Shown: in pieces, positions 1 through 6,251 of the stretch
How the letters are laid out: every line of letters starts with the position of its first letter
Numbering within the stretch: position 1 is the stretch's first letter
Origin: Lentisphaeria bacterium
Lineage (GTDB): Bacteria; Verrucomicrobiota; Lentisphaeria; Oligosphaerales; Lenti-02
Assembly: GCA_023145395.1 (NCBI GenBank)
Contig: JAGLDW010000424.1
Location: forward strand, 1 to 8,616
DNA length: 8,616 nt
Reading direction: 5' to 3'
The notes under the pieces: model-generated
Databases searched by the model: none
Told to the model about the DNA's origin: nothing
The model's input: the letters and a program-made list of their open reading frames with translations, nothing else
Translations under genes and position numbers: made by a program

Positions 1-290
1 CGCTTAACTCCGATTATAAAAGTGAAGCTCATGACAGTATAGCTCTTATTCTTAGCTCACTGAAAAAATATGATGATGCTCTCACTGAATATGACAAGTT
101 GCTTGCCATGAGAAAAATTAGTCCCTACTGGGCAGTACGTGGTCGCTGTAATAGAGCTAATCTTTTAGTAAAGATGGAAAAAAAAGAAGAAGCTGTCAAA
201 TGTTATAAGCAAGCTCTCGCAGTTAAGGGCTATAGTGGTTGGGTTAAAAAGTATTGTATAGCTCAACTCAAAAAATGTGAGCCTAAATAA
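1..290 (+). CDS. TPR-repeat protein, 3' end only (5' truncated by window)
   Basis: The reading frame is open from position 3, the first full codon in the window, to a TAA at 288-290. About 95 C-terminal residues are therefore visible and the real start lies upstream. The TTG at 99 is an internal leucine rather than a convincing start, because the same helical pattern continues on both sides of it. The sequence shows tetratricopeptide (TPR) spacing of paired amphipathic helices. One unit includes KKYDDALTEYDKLLAM and a second includes NLLVKMEKKEEAVKCYKQAL, with the usual small residue and Y-x-x-A/L pattern. TPRs mediate protein-protein binding; no partner or catalytic domain is visible. The tail is lysine-rich and ends CEPK. 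The codons are AT-rich (AGA, TTA, ATA, AAA), in sharp contrast to the GC-rich genes that follow, so this gene may have a different origin. The TPR assignment is fairly sure; the function is unknown. Confidence 0.75.
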   Translation, partial: LNSDYKSEAHDSIALILSSLKKYDDALTEYDKLLAMRKISPYWAVRGRCNRANLLVKMEKKEEAVKCYKQALAVKGYSGWVKKYCIAQLKKCEPK

Positions 291-445
291 TACCTAAATT
301 TGTTCTACTATAGGCAATGTCATTAAGTTAGGGTTGGCGTCGGTGTTGGCAAGAGCGTCGGCTCAGAAGTTTCCGGCTACAATGTGCATCTCGACGGCAT
401 CGCGGGAACCTACAGGGCGCCGGTTCCCGACTTCCTTTCTGAAAT

Positions 446-464
446 CCACTCGCGGAGTGGTTTT
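446..464 (+). terminator. Candidate intrinsic terminator hairpin
   Basis: CCACTC at 446-451 pairs with GAGTGG at 455-460 across a three-base GCG loop and is followed at once by TTTT (461-464). AAA before the stem can pair with the T run past one T-T mismatch. The stem is short (6 bp) and the T run is only four bases. It lies 155 nt downstream of the TPR gene stop, inside the GC-rich part, so its link to that gene is uncertain. Confidence 0.35.
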
Positions 465-714
465 CCGCCCCAATTCGGGCACGGCGGAACCTCCGCGTCC
501 CGAGCGGTTTCTGCGAGTCCTGGAATGTGCCGGGTGGCGCGGGGGCGTTTTGGGTCAGTCCTTGACGTACGACTTGTCGTCCTTGAGTTCAGCGCCGGTG
601 GCGGCCACTGGGACCATTGGGTCCGACTCGAACTGCCCCCCGCCTCCCTGTTCGCGTTGATGAACTCCGAACACGGGAGTACTGTGCAACAGTGTTGAAA
701 AGCATGATGAAACT

Positions 715-721
715 GGGAGAG
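715..721 (+). promoter_or_regulatory. Ribosome-binding site deciding the 729 start
   Basis: GGGAGAG at 715-721 is a good Shine-Dalgarno match and ends 7 nt before the ATG at 729. Another ATG at 722 is out of frame and sits too close to the site. In-frame stops at 696-698, 705-707 and 708-710 rule out any earlier start. Confidence 0.6.
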
Positions 722-728
722 ATGGCAG

Positions 729-2348
729 ATGGCGATACCTGATTGTCCCCGCATCATCTTCAACGACGATACCTGTAGCCTGCGGCTGATTGAGCCACCA
801 CATTCCCCGGCGCAGATTGAGAATGCCTACACGTATCTCAAGGACACTCAGGTCGATTGGGTGCTGTGGTGCATGTCCACCGGGGATATCGCCTACTCCT
901 ATTACTCCAGGATTGCCGAGAACGCCTACGATTTGAGCCATCTCACCCCCCCCGCCGAGGGTGTTTATGGGAAGACTCCGGAGCGCAATCTTCTGCTCAG
1001 CCTGCACCAGCAGGGCATTGACTACCTCCCCCTGCTAATCAACGAATTTCACCGGCGAGACAAGGGTTTCTTCGCCAGTTTCCGGATGAATGACTGCCAC
1101 CAGAAGTCCGACCCGGAGGGCTTTCTAGCCGGAAAATTCTGGCAGGAAAACCAGCACATGCGACTGTGGGATGTGCTTGACGGGGCGAGCTACTACAACG
1201 CGGCACTGGATTACTCGTTCAAGGAAGTCCGCGACCGACGCTTTGGAGTCATCAAGGAGGTCGTCGAGCGCTATGATGTTGACGGCGTCGAGATCGACTT
1301 CAAGCGCAATGATTTCACTTTCCCAAAAGGCACGGGATGGCAGCGCCGGGGAGTGCTGACCTCCTTCTATGGGCGAGTGCGGCGCTTGCTCGACCGGGTC
1401 GGCAAGAAGCGTGGCAGGCGTCTGCGTCTCATCACTCGAGTGCCTGTCTATGAAAAGCGCCTCCGGGAGTGCGGCATGGATGTCGCGCAGTGGCTCAAGC
1501 GCAGGCTCATTGATGTCCTGGTGATGAGCGATCACGCGTGCGACTTCAACTTGGAGTTCACGAAGTACAGGGACTTGGCCCACCAGCATGGCGTACTTTT
1601 CTACAACTCGCTCGAATACGGGATGCGCCTGAATACGTCATGCGACACGTGGTTGCCCCGCTATGTCAAGAGGCCCCTCCATTCCGCGCACACCCTTGAT
1701 CCACCCGAGCAGTTGATCCGGCGCAACCGTGCCTATGCCCAGAACTCCCTGGCCCAAGGTTGCGATGGGATCTACATGTTCAACTACCCCTGCGCACTCT
1801 TCGAGCAGAAACCCTCGCAGACCGACTTTGGGCGACTGACTCGGGGGCTGCTCGGCGAACTGGGTAGCCAGGAGACCCTCAGGGGCAGGCGCAAGGAGTA
1901 TGTCTACTGGGGGAAACTCCCGATCTGGGTCGAGACTCTCCGCCCAGCGGAGTTCTACCAGACGATTGACTTCAAACTCCATGATCCCGATGTCGGAGGC
2001 CCGGCTCCCGTGGCGTATCTGAGCTGGCGCCAGATCGCTGAAGTGAATCCCCACGCCTCGGTGCCGTATGAACAGTCGCCGTGGGTGCCCAAAGGGCATA
2101 TGCAGGTCTATCTGAATGAACGCCTGCTCGACGAGGAGGATTTCAGAAAGGAACGACAACCCGCCGGAGAGATCCCGTCGCAGTTTGTCATTGGCGAGCA
2201 CGAATTGGTCACCGTCGAAGTCGATTCGGGGTGGTTGACGAACGGGGCAAACCGCATTTCCTTTTCCGTGCCGACATTTCCCCGGAATGATGATCCCTAC
2301 ATCTTCATCTACGAGTTCACCGTCGTGATTCCAGGCTCGTTGGAGTAG
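729..2348 (+). CDS. TIM-barrel glycoside hydrolase-like protein (GHL10/DUF187-like)
   Basis: This 539-residue protein is probably a glycosidase or sugar-binding barrel. It has no signal peptide or membrane segment, so it is likely cytoplasmic. Residues about 20-380 look like a (beta/alpha)8 barrel. They include a conserved-looking SFRMNDCHQ segment (117-125), then RYDVDGVEIDF (181-191) at the end of a central strand, and DGIYMFNYP (346-354) as a late strand. The D-G-V-E-I-D pattern places E188 and D190 where many TIM-barrel glycosidases carry catalytic acids; these are my candidate catalytic residues. Residues about 390-535 look like a beta-sandwich, perhaps for carbohydrate binding. The start is fixed by the GGGAGAG site and in-frame stops just upstream. 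The gene is followed after 64 nt by the GH123-like gene, probably in one transcript. The family call rests on resemblance to planctomycete/lentisphaeral 'family 10-like' hydrolases (related to GHL10, DUF187). The substrate is unknown, and a non-catalytic role is possible. Confidence 0.65.
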   Translation: MAIPDCPRIIFNDDTCSLRLIEPPHSPAQIENAYTYLKDTQVDWVLWCMSTGDIAYSYYSRIAENAYDLSHLTPPAEGVYGKTPERNLLLSLHQQGIDYLPLLINEFHRRDKGFFASFRMNDCHQKSDPEGFLAGKFWQENQHMRLWDVLDGASYYNAALDYSFKEVRDRRFGVIKEVVERYDVDGVEIDFKRNDFTFPKGTGWQRRGVLTSFYGRVRRLLDRVGKKRGRRLRLITRVPVYEKRLRECGMDVAQWLKRRLIDVLVMSDHACDFNLEFTKYRDLAHQHGVLFYNSLEYGMRLNTSCDTWLPRYVKRPLHSAHTLDPPEQLIRRNRAYAQNSLAQGCDGIYMFNYPCALFEQKPSQTDFGRLTRGLLGELGSQETLRGRRKEYVYWGKLPIWVETLRPAEFYQTIDFKLHDPDVGGPAPVAYLSWRQIAEVNPHASVPYEQSPWVPKGHMQVYLNERLLDEEDFRKERQPAGEIPSQFVIGEHELVTVEVDSGWLTNGANRISFSVPTFPRNDDPYIFIYEFTVVIPGSLE

Positions 2349-2399
2349 GCGGGTGGCAGGTACTGTGTGCTGCAAAAAACCATGTCCTAATCAGAGGTT

Positions 2400-2403
2400 G
2401 AGG
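2400..2403 (+). promoter_or_regulatory. Ribosome-binding site for the GH123-like gene
   Basis: GAGG at 2400-2403, with a second GAGG at 2394-2397, lies 9 nt before the ATG at 2413. It supports that start over the upstream in-frame GTG at 2353, which would add 20 residues unlike any export signal ahead of the obvious signal peptide. Confidence 0.5.
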
Positions 2404-2412
2404 ATCCCCACT

Positions 2413-4803
2413 ATGTGGAGTCGTACCATGACCACGCTGTGTGCCTTTGGCGTTGCCTCTTCCATTGCAGCTGCGCCGAGAGTTCTGCGGACGGTGCTTG
2501 ATTTCCGTGAGGGAGGGATCGCGCAGACGGCTGTTTTCACTGGCGGCGTCACGGGCCGGGATCATCCAGACCACGCCAATGGCAAGGGGGCGCTCGAGGT
2601 GACCGTCGCACCCTTTGCTGAACATGGAAACCGCTGGCCCATCGTCCGTTTCGGACCGAATATCCTTGGCGGTCGCGGTGACTTCGGTAACGCATCGACC
2701 CTCTGCCTGGTGGTCGAAAATGTCAGCGAAGGGCTTTCGACAATCCATGTCAACATGACCAGCGATCCGTATAACGATCACGGGCGCAACGTCGAAGGAG
2801 AAGGGTTTGCCATTCCGGGTGGGACGATCATGGAATGCCGGCTCTCAACCTTCATGTTCCGCAAGTCCAACAACGATCCCTCGAAAATACAGGTCATGGA
2901 TATCTTCTTTCCGCCGCGTGCAACCACGTGTAGATACCGGATCCATGAGATTCGTCTTGAGCACGATCCCTCGGTGGGCAGTCCGGCGGAGGCGCTGGCC
3001 GCGGATGCCGCAGAGGCAGGCGAGCAACTCGCGTCGCTGGATCGACTGGTGGACTGGGATGCTATCCCCAAGGCGTCTCGGGAAGCGCTCCGCGCCGAGA
3101 TTCCCGGGATGACGCGTACGGTCCAGGGCGTGCTCACGACTGCCCGCGAGGGGGTCGCCCAGGGCCTGGACGGACGCTGGCGCGCAAACCGCACGACGCT
3201 CGACACACTGCTGGCCGGGCTAGGCCGGTTTCTGCTGGCATCAAAGGGCGAATTCTTTGTCTGGGAACGCTCGCCCTATACCTACCCATTGCGCGACGAG
3301 ATGCCGCGCCTCGATGCCAAGGAGTGCACCGAAATATCCCTGCGGATAGCCGGGAACGAATATCAGACTGCTGCCTTCATGGTGTCGGCGGGAGACCACG
3401 ATGTCTCTCTGGATATAGCCGTCCATGCCGGGAACGATGGGCTGAGTGCCGCCATCGATCTGCGCAGCGGAATGTTCTTCAAGGCCATCAATCAGCAGGA
3501 GTACGCCGATCCGCTGGAGCCGCTGATCGGACCGCTGATGGTTCCCGCCGGCGAGAGCCGCGACGTGTGGCTGCGGGTTGACAACCGCTCCAGAGACATT
3601 CCCGCAGGGACGTATCGTTTCTCCATCGAGTTGCGGAGTCCGCTCGGAGGAGCAAGCCATAGCATAGCGGGAACGCTGACGGTCCACCCGTTCCGGCTGC
3701 CATCCTACGACAGTCTGCGCAACAATTCGTACGCACAGTTTGTCAACTCGGAGATCGGCGGTCCCATGCTGGAAGAGGGTGTCCGGCACATGAAACCATA
3801 CGGGGTGAACACCGTGTCGCTCCACTACACCCAGATCCCCACCGAAGGGACCCTCACTCCCGACGGACAACACATCAAGGACCTCGATCTGAGCAGGACG
3901 AAAGCCTTCGCCAGCCGGGTCGAGAAAGCCTGGAATGACGCCCCGGGGAAGGACACGCTGCATTGGGTCGTGTTCACCAGCGGCTTGCCGCAAAAGCTGT
4001 TCGCCACGAACGGAGCTCCCGAATTTCTCTCCCCGCGATGGGAAGTGCTCTACGGGGAGTGGTTGAAGCGACTCGGCGCTGCCCTTGGCGAATGTGGTAT
4101 CGGGCACGAACGCTGGCACCTCGTGCTCGCAGACGAATCCAGCGAAGCACAGTTGGCCGCCTACGAAATCCCCCTTGCCGAGGCGGCAAAGCGCCAGTGC
4201 CCCAAAGTTCGCATCAGCTGCAACACAAGCATCCAGATCAACGACCCCGAGCTGACACGCAAGCTCTTCGCCCTGATGGACACCTTCCAGCCGTGTCTCG
4301 ATGCGATTGCCTGGAATCCCGCCTTGCTGCCATGGCTCAAGACCAGTGGCAAGCCGCTGTGGACCTATCGCTGTGCGGGGCAGGCGGGCACGGACAAGAA
4401 TCTCTACGACTACTACCGGGTTAGTCCATGGAAGGGATTTGACCACGGTCTTGTGGGCACCGGCGTGTGGACCTACTCCTCTCAGGGCATCAGCCCCTGG
4501 AGCAAGGACAAACGGGCAACCAACTACAACCTGGTCTACAAGCACCCCACAAAGAACATCATCGTCCATTCACGGCGCTACGAGTTCTTTCGGGAAGGCG
4601 CAGACGATGTACGCTATCTGACAGCTCTCCGTCAGGCCGCCGCACGCCATGGGGACAACACGCTGGCGGCCGCCGAGAAACTGGCTTCCGACGCTGTGGC
4701 GGATGTCATATCCCACGCGGGGGATTCGCGCGTCGCCGCGCGTTGGCGCCAAATCGTCGCAGAGCGGATCATTGACCTGCAGTCGGTGGCAAACGCCCCC
4801 TGA
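2413..4803 (+). CDS. Secreted GH123-type (DUF4091) glycosidase
   Basis: This is a 796-residue exported protein. Residues 1-21 are a signal peptide: R4, a hydrophobic stretch from about T5, and an AAA site near 19-21. C10 does not sit in a lipobox, so it is not a lipoprotein. Residues about 25-195 look like a beta-sandwich or carbohydrate-binding domain, followed by an alanine-rich helical linker (about 195-290) and a second beta-sandwich (about 305-430). A TIM barrel with the DUF4091 (GH123 catalytic) signature runs from about 431 to 775. D574-E575, in a L-A-D-E-S context, matches the adjacent Asp-Glu pair of GH123 enzymes: Glu is the acid/base and Asp positions the substrate N-acetyl group. 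W686-T-Y688 and R722-Y-E-x-x-R727-E-G-A-D-D-V-R-Y735 match the family's C-terminal motif. Known GH123 members release terminal beta-GalNAc, so exo-beta-N-acetylgalactosaminidase activity in the periplasm or outside the cell is plausible. Distant DUF4091 proteins are uncharacterised, so the substrate is not certain. Confidence 0.8.
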   Translation: MWSRTMTTLCAFGVASSIAAAPRVLRTVLDFREGGIAQTAVFTGGVTGRDHPDHANGKGALEVTVAPFAEHGNRWPIVRFGPNILGGRGDFGNASTLCLVVENVSEGLSTIHVNMTSDPYNDHGRNVEGEGFAIPGGTIMECRLSTFMFRKSNNDPSKIQVMDIFFPPRATTCRYRIHEIRLEHDPSVGSPAEALAADAAEAGEQLASLDRLVDWDAIPKASREALRAEIPGMTRTVQGVLTTAREGVAQGLDGRWRANRTTLDTLLAGLGRFLLASKGEFFVWERSPYTYPLRDEMPRLDAKECTEISLRIAGNEYQTAAFMVSAGDHDVSLDIAVHAGNDGLSAAIDLRSGMFFKAINQQEYADPLEPLIGPLMVPAGESRDVWLRVDNRSRDIPAGTYRFSIELRSPLGGASHSIAGTLTVHPFRLPSYDSLRNNSYAQFVNSEIGGPMLEEGVRHMKPYGVNTVSLHYTQIPTEGTLTPDGQHIKDLDLSRTKAFASRVEKAWNDAPGKDTLHWVVFTSGLPQKLFATNGAPEFLSPRWEVLYGEWLKRLGAALGECGIGHERWHLVLADESSEAQLAAYEIPLAEAAKRQCPKVRISCNTSIQINDPELTRKLFALMDTFQPCLDAIAWNPALLPWLKTSGKPLWTYRCAGQAGTDKNLYDYYRVSPWKGFDHGLVGTGVWTYSSQGISPWSKDKRATNYNLVYKHPTKNIIVHSRRYEFFREGADDVRYLTALRQAAARHGDNTLAAAEKLASDAVADVISHAGDSRVAARWRQIVAERIIDLQSVANAP

Positions 4804-4978
4804 AAAAGGGAAGCCTGCTTGAGCTTTTGTCCTTGCCTCGGCCTGCCTCGGCCCAAAACAAAACTCGAAATGTGAGTGCTTCACAATTCTACTGAGCTCT
4901 GGGGCGCATGAAGTTCACTCCAGCGAAAACAGGTCGCCCACTTGAGCCGGGCGTTGTATGCGGCCGTGGACGACGAAA
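4804..4978. other. Convergent intergenic junction with tandem 10-bp repeat
   Basis: This 175-nt gap lies between the stop codons of the two convergent operons. It contains TGCCTCGGCC twice in tandem (4834-4843 and 4844-4853), flanked by TTTTGT (4825-4830) and ACAAAA (4858-4863), which are complementary. GGCC-(6 nt)-GGCC could form a small hairpin within this. Terminators for both transcripts are expected here, but none has a canonical strong stem plus T run. I see no gene in this interval. Confidence 0.4.
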
Positions 4979-6148
4979 TCATGTTCGGGGTTCCGCCGCA
5001 GAGCGGTCACGGTGCGTGAGATCGCAATACTGGCGCACTTTTGAGACGGGTGTTCCGGGAGTGACCGGACTGCCGAGGCTCATGACGAAACGACTCGCGT
5101 TGCTCTGCCCAGCCGCGACTTGGCGGTTGATCTCGGTAGCGAGTTCGCCTTCGGCGGCATCCTGAAGTACTCCAATGGAATCAAGATTGCCAAGCACCAC
5201 GCATCTCCCTGCCACCTTGTCCATGATCGTCTCAATGTCGGTGTCGAATCCCTTTTTGCTCTCCTCGAAAGAAAGTGCGTCCGCACCCACATCGAGAATG
5301 CTTTCCCACTTCCCCGCCGGGTTGCCACAGTAGTAGTAGATGCTTTTCATGCCGGTGGCCCGAATGGTCGAGACGAGTTCGGCGAGGGGAGGGACGTTCA
5401 ACTGGGCGAAGCAGTCGGGACTGAGCATGTCGGTCATGCATTCCTCAAGCCAGATTCCCTGTGCCCCCAACGCGCGGGCTCTGCGAACGGCAACCTTGGC
5501 ACGCTGTAGAAAACGTCCGCATGCGTGGCTGACCAAATCCGGCTGGAGCACGCATTTGGTCATGACATCCTCAAACTGCCAGGAGCTGAAGCAATGCCAC
5601 AGCGGGGATGTCACGTGGAGGATCGGGAACAGATCGCGCCCCACATCCGCGAGCAGTGCATCCGCCAAATCGGCCGAGCCATCGGCCCGAATGGCTTCGG
5701 AATCGATTTCGGCCAGCAGGGGTAGTGTTGCGTCAAGCTCTGCGGTGGTCGCGGGCATCATGGGTTTGGAATGCGAATATCCTTCGGTGCTGCCACGCTC
5801 GTATTGCACTTGTCCAGAGACCGAGGGCGGTTCAAGCCGACGTTCCGTACCAGCACTCGCATCCACTAGAAACACACCATCGGTCCGCTCGGCAATCGAC
5901 AGCGATTTGCGCTGTTCGCGCGGATACCACGACGGCAGGCGAAACCAGTCGTGCCCCGTCGTCCGCTGCACATCCCGGCGCCAGGCCAGCTGGTGCTCGA
6001 GCACAGGCGAATCCCGATACCACCACGGACAGTCGGTCAGCGCCTCCCAATGGTCGCGAATGTACAGAGTCTCGTAGCAGATGACGGCAGCCATTTCGGC
6101 ACTGCCAGTCGCTGAAAATGCTGCTTCGATCTTTTCTCTGCCGGTCAT
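4979..6148 (-). CDS. Uroporphyrinogen decarboxylase-like protein (MtaA/CmuA superfamily, divergent)
   Basis: This 389-residue cytoplasmic protein has a UroD/MtaA-type TIM barrel. Features in order are TGREKIEAAF at the N-terminus (typical of this superfamily), a WLEECMTDMLSP segment near the middle, YYYCGNP (271-277), then GADALSFEESKKGF and VVLGNLDSIGVL, and finally SLGSPVTPGTP near 357-367. True haem-pathway UroD has a conserved N-terminal RQAGRY loop; it is absent here, so haem synthesis is unlikely. Methyltransferase relatives bind zinc through H-x-C-G-N and a later Cys. Here the His position is Y272, C274 is kept, and the later Cys position appears to be S360. The protein may therefore have lost or changed the metal site. 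It lies 103 nt downstream of the lyase gene on the same strand, probably co-transcribed or independently regulated through the dyad between them. The start ATG at 6148 has only a weak upstream CAGAG. Superfamily membership is secure; the reaction is unknown. Confidence 0.8.
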   Translation of the reverse strand: MTGREKIEAAFSATGSAEMAAVICYETLYIRDHWEALTDCPWWYRDSPVLEHQLAWRRDVQRTTGHDWFRLPSWYPREQRKSLSIAERTDGVFLVDASAGTERRLEPPSVSGQVQYERGSTEGYSHSKPMMPATTAELDATLPLLAEIDSEAIRADGSADLADALLADVGRDLFPILHVTSPLWHCFSSWQFEDVMTKCVLQPDLVSHACGRFLQRAKVAVRRARALGAQGIWLEECMTDMLSPDCFAQLNVPPLAELVSTIRATGMKSIYYYCGNPAGKWESILDVGADALSFEESKKGFDTDIETIMDKVAGRCVVLGNLDSIGVLQDAAEGELATEINRQVAAGQSNASRFVMSLGSPVTPGTPVSKVRQYCDLTHRDRSAAEPRT

Positions 6149-6251
6149 GATTCATCGCTCTGTTGCGTGTGTAGCCACAGTGCTGCCGTTTGCCATGTTC
6201 CGACGGGAAGATGGCGCAGCTCCAGCCGAGGTGCAAACGGCGAGTATCGGA
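6149..6251 (-). promoter_or_regulatory. Nested dyad between the lyase and UroD-like genes
   Basis: Two inverted repeats sit in this 103-nt gap. The inner one (6193-6214) reads CCAT-n-TTCC-n4-GGAA-n-ATGG, eight pairs per side with a single G-G mismatch. The outer one pairs GCCGTTTGC (6185-6193) with GCAAACGGC (6233-6241), nine perfect pairs that touch the inner one at 6193. On the reverse strand the dyad starts 45 nt before the UroD-like start codon and has no following T run, so an operator or an mRNA structure between cistrons fits better than a terminator. The reverse strand also has a TTGCAC (6236-6231) that could be a -35 box, with only a weak -10 match (CATCTT, 6213-6208) inside the dyad. 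Confidence 0.45.

Larger units (their letters stand above)
291..728. other. Gene-poor interval with composition change
   Basis: This stretch lies between the TPR gene stop and the first glycosidase-like gene. Up to about 326 it is AT-rich like the TPR gene; from about 331 onward it is roughly 60 percent GC. Several frames stay open through the GC-rich part (for example 334-660 and 384-698 on the plus strand), but they overlap each other, have no clear ribosome-binding site and give low-complexity proteins that I do not recognise. I see no RNA gene. It holds four compact inverted repeats (446-460, 569-580, 611-624 and 681-693) and probably contains the promoter of the downstream pair, although no pair of -35/-10 boxes stands out. 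A TTGACG at 563-568 could be a -35 box, but nothing near the expected -10 position matches well. Confidence 0.6.

Noticed and set aside
334..698. Two overlapping plus-strand frames in the gene-poor interval
   Set aside because: They overlap in different frames, begin at the composition junction without ribosome sites and give Ser/Pro/Arg-rich sequence typical of chance frames in GC-rich DNA.
1638..2375. Reverse-strand open frame (245 residues) opposite the barrel gene
   Set aside because: It is antisense shadow of a well-supported gene, with no motif, ribosome site or independent context.
2353..2412. Upstream GTG start at 2353 for the GH123-like gene
   Set aside because: The 20 added residues (with several Cys, Lys and Arg) would bury the signal peptide. 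The ATG at 2413 has a well-spaced GAGG.
3241..4569. Long reverse-strand open frame (442 residues) opposite the GH123-like gene
   Set aside because: It lies wholly antisense to a gene with clear domain motifs. Its translation has no recognisable family, and long antisense frames are expected in GC-rich coding DNA.
4979..6148. HemE (haem biosynthesis uroporphyrinogen decarboxylase)
   Set aside because: The N-terminal RQAGRY substrate loop is absent, and the central and C-terminal motifs match the MtaA-like branch instead.
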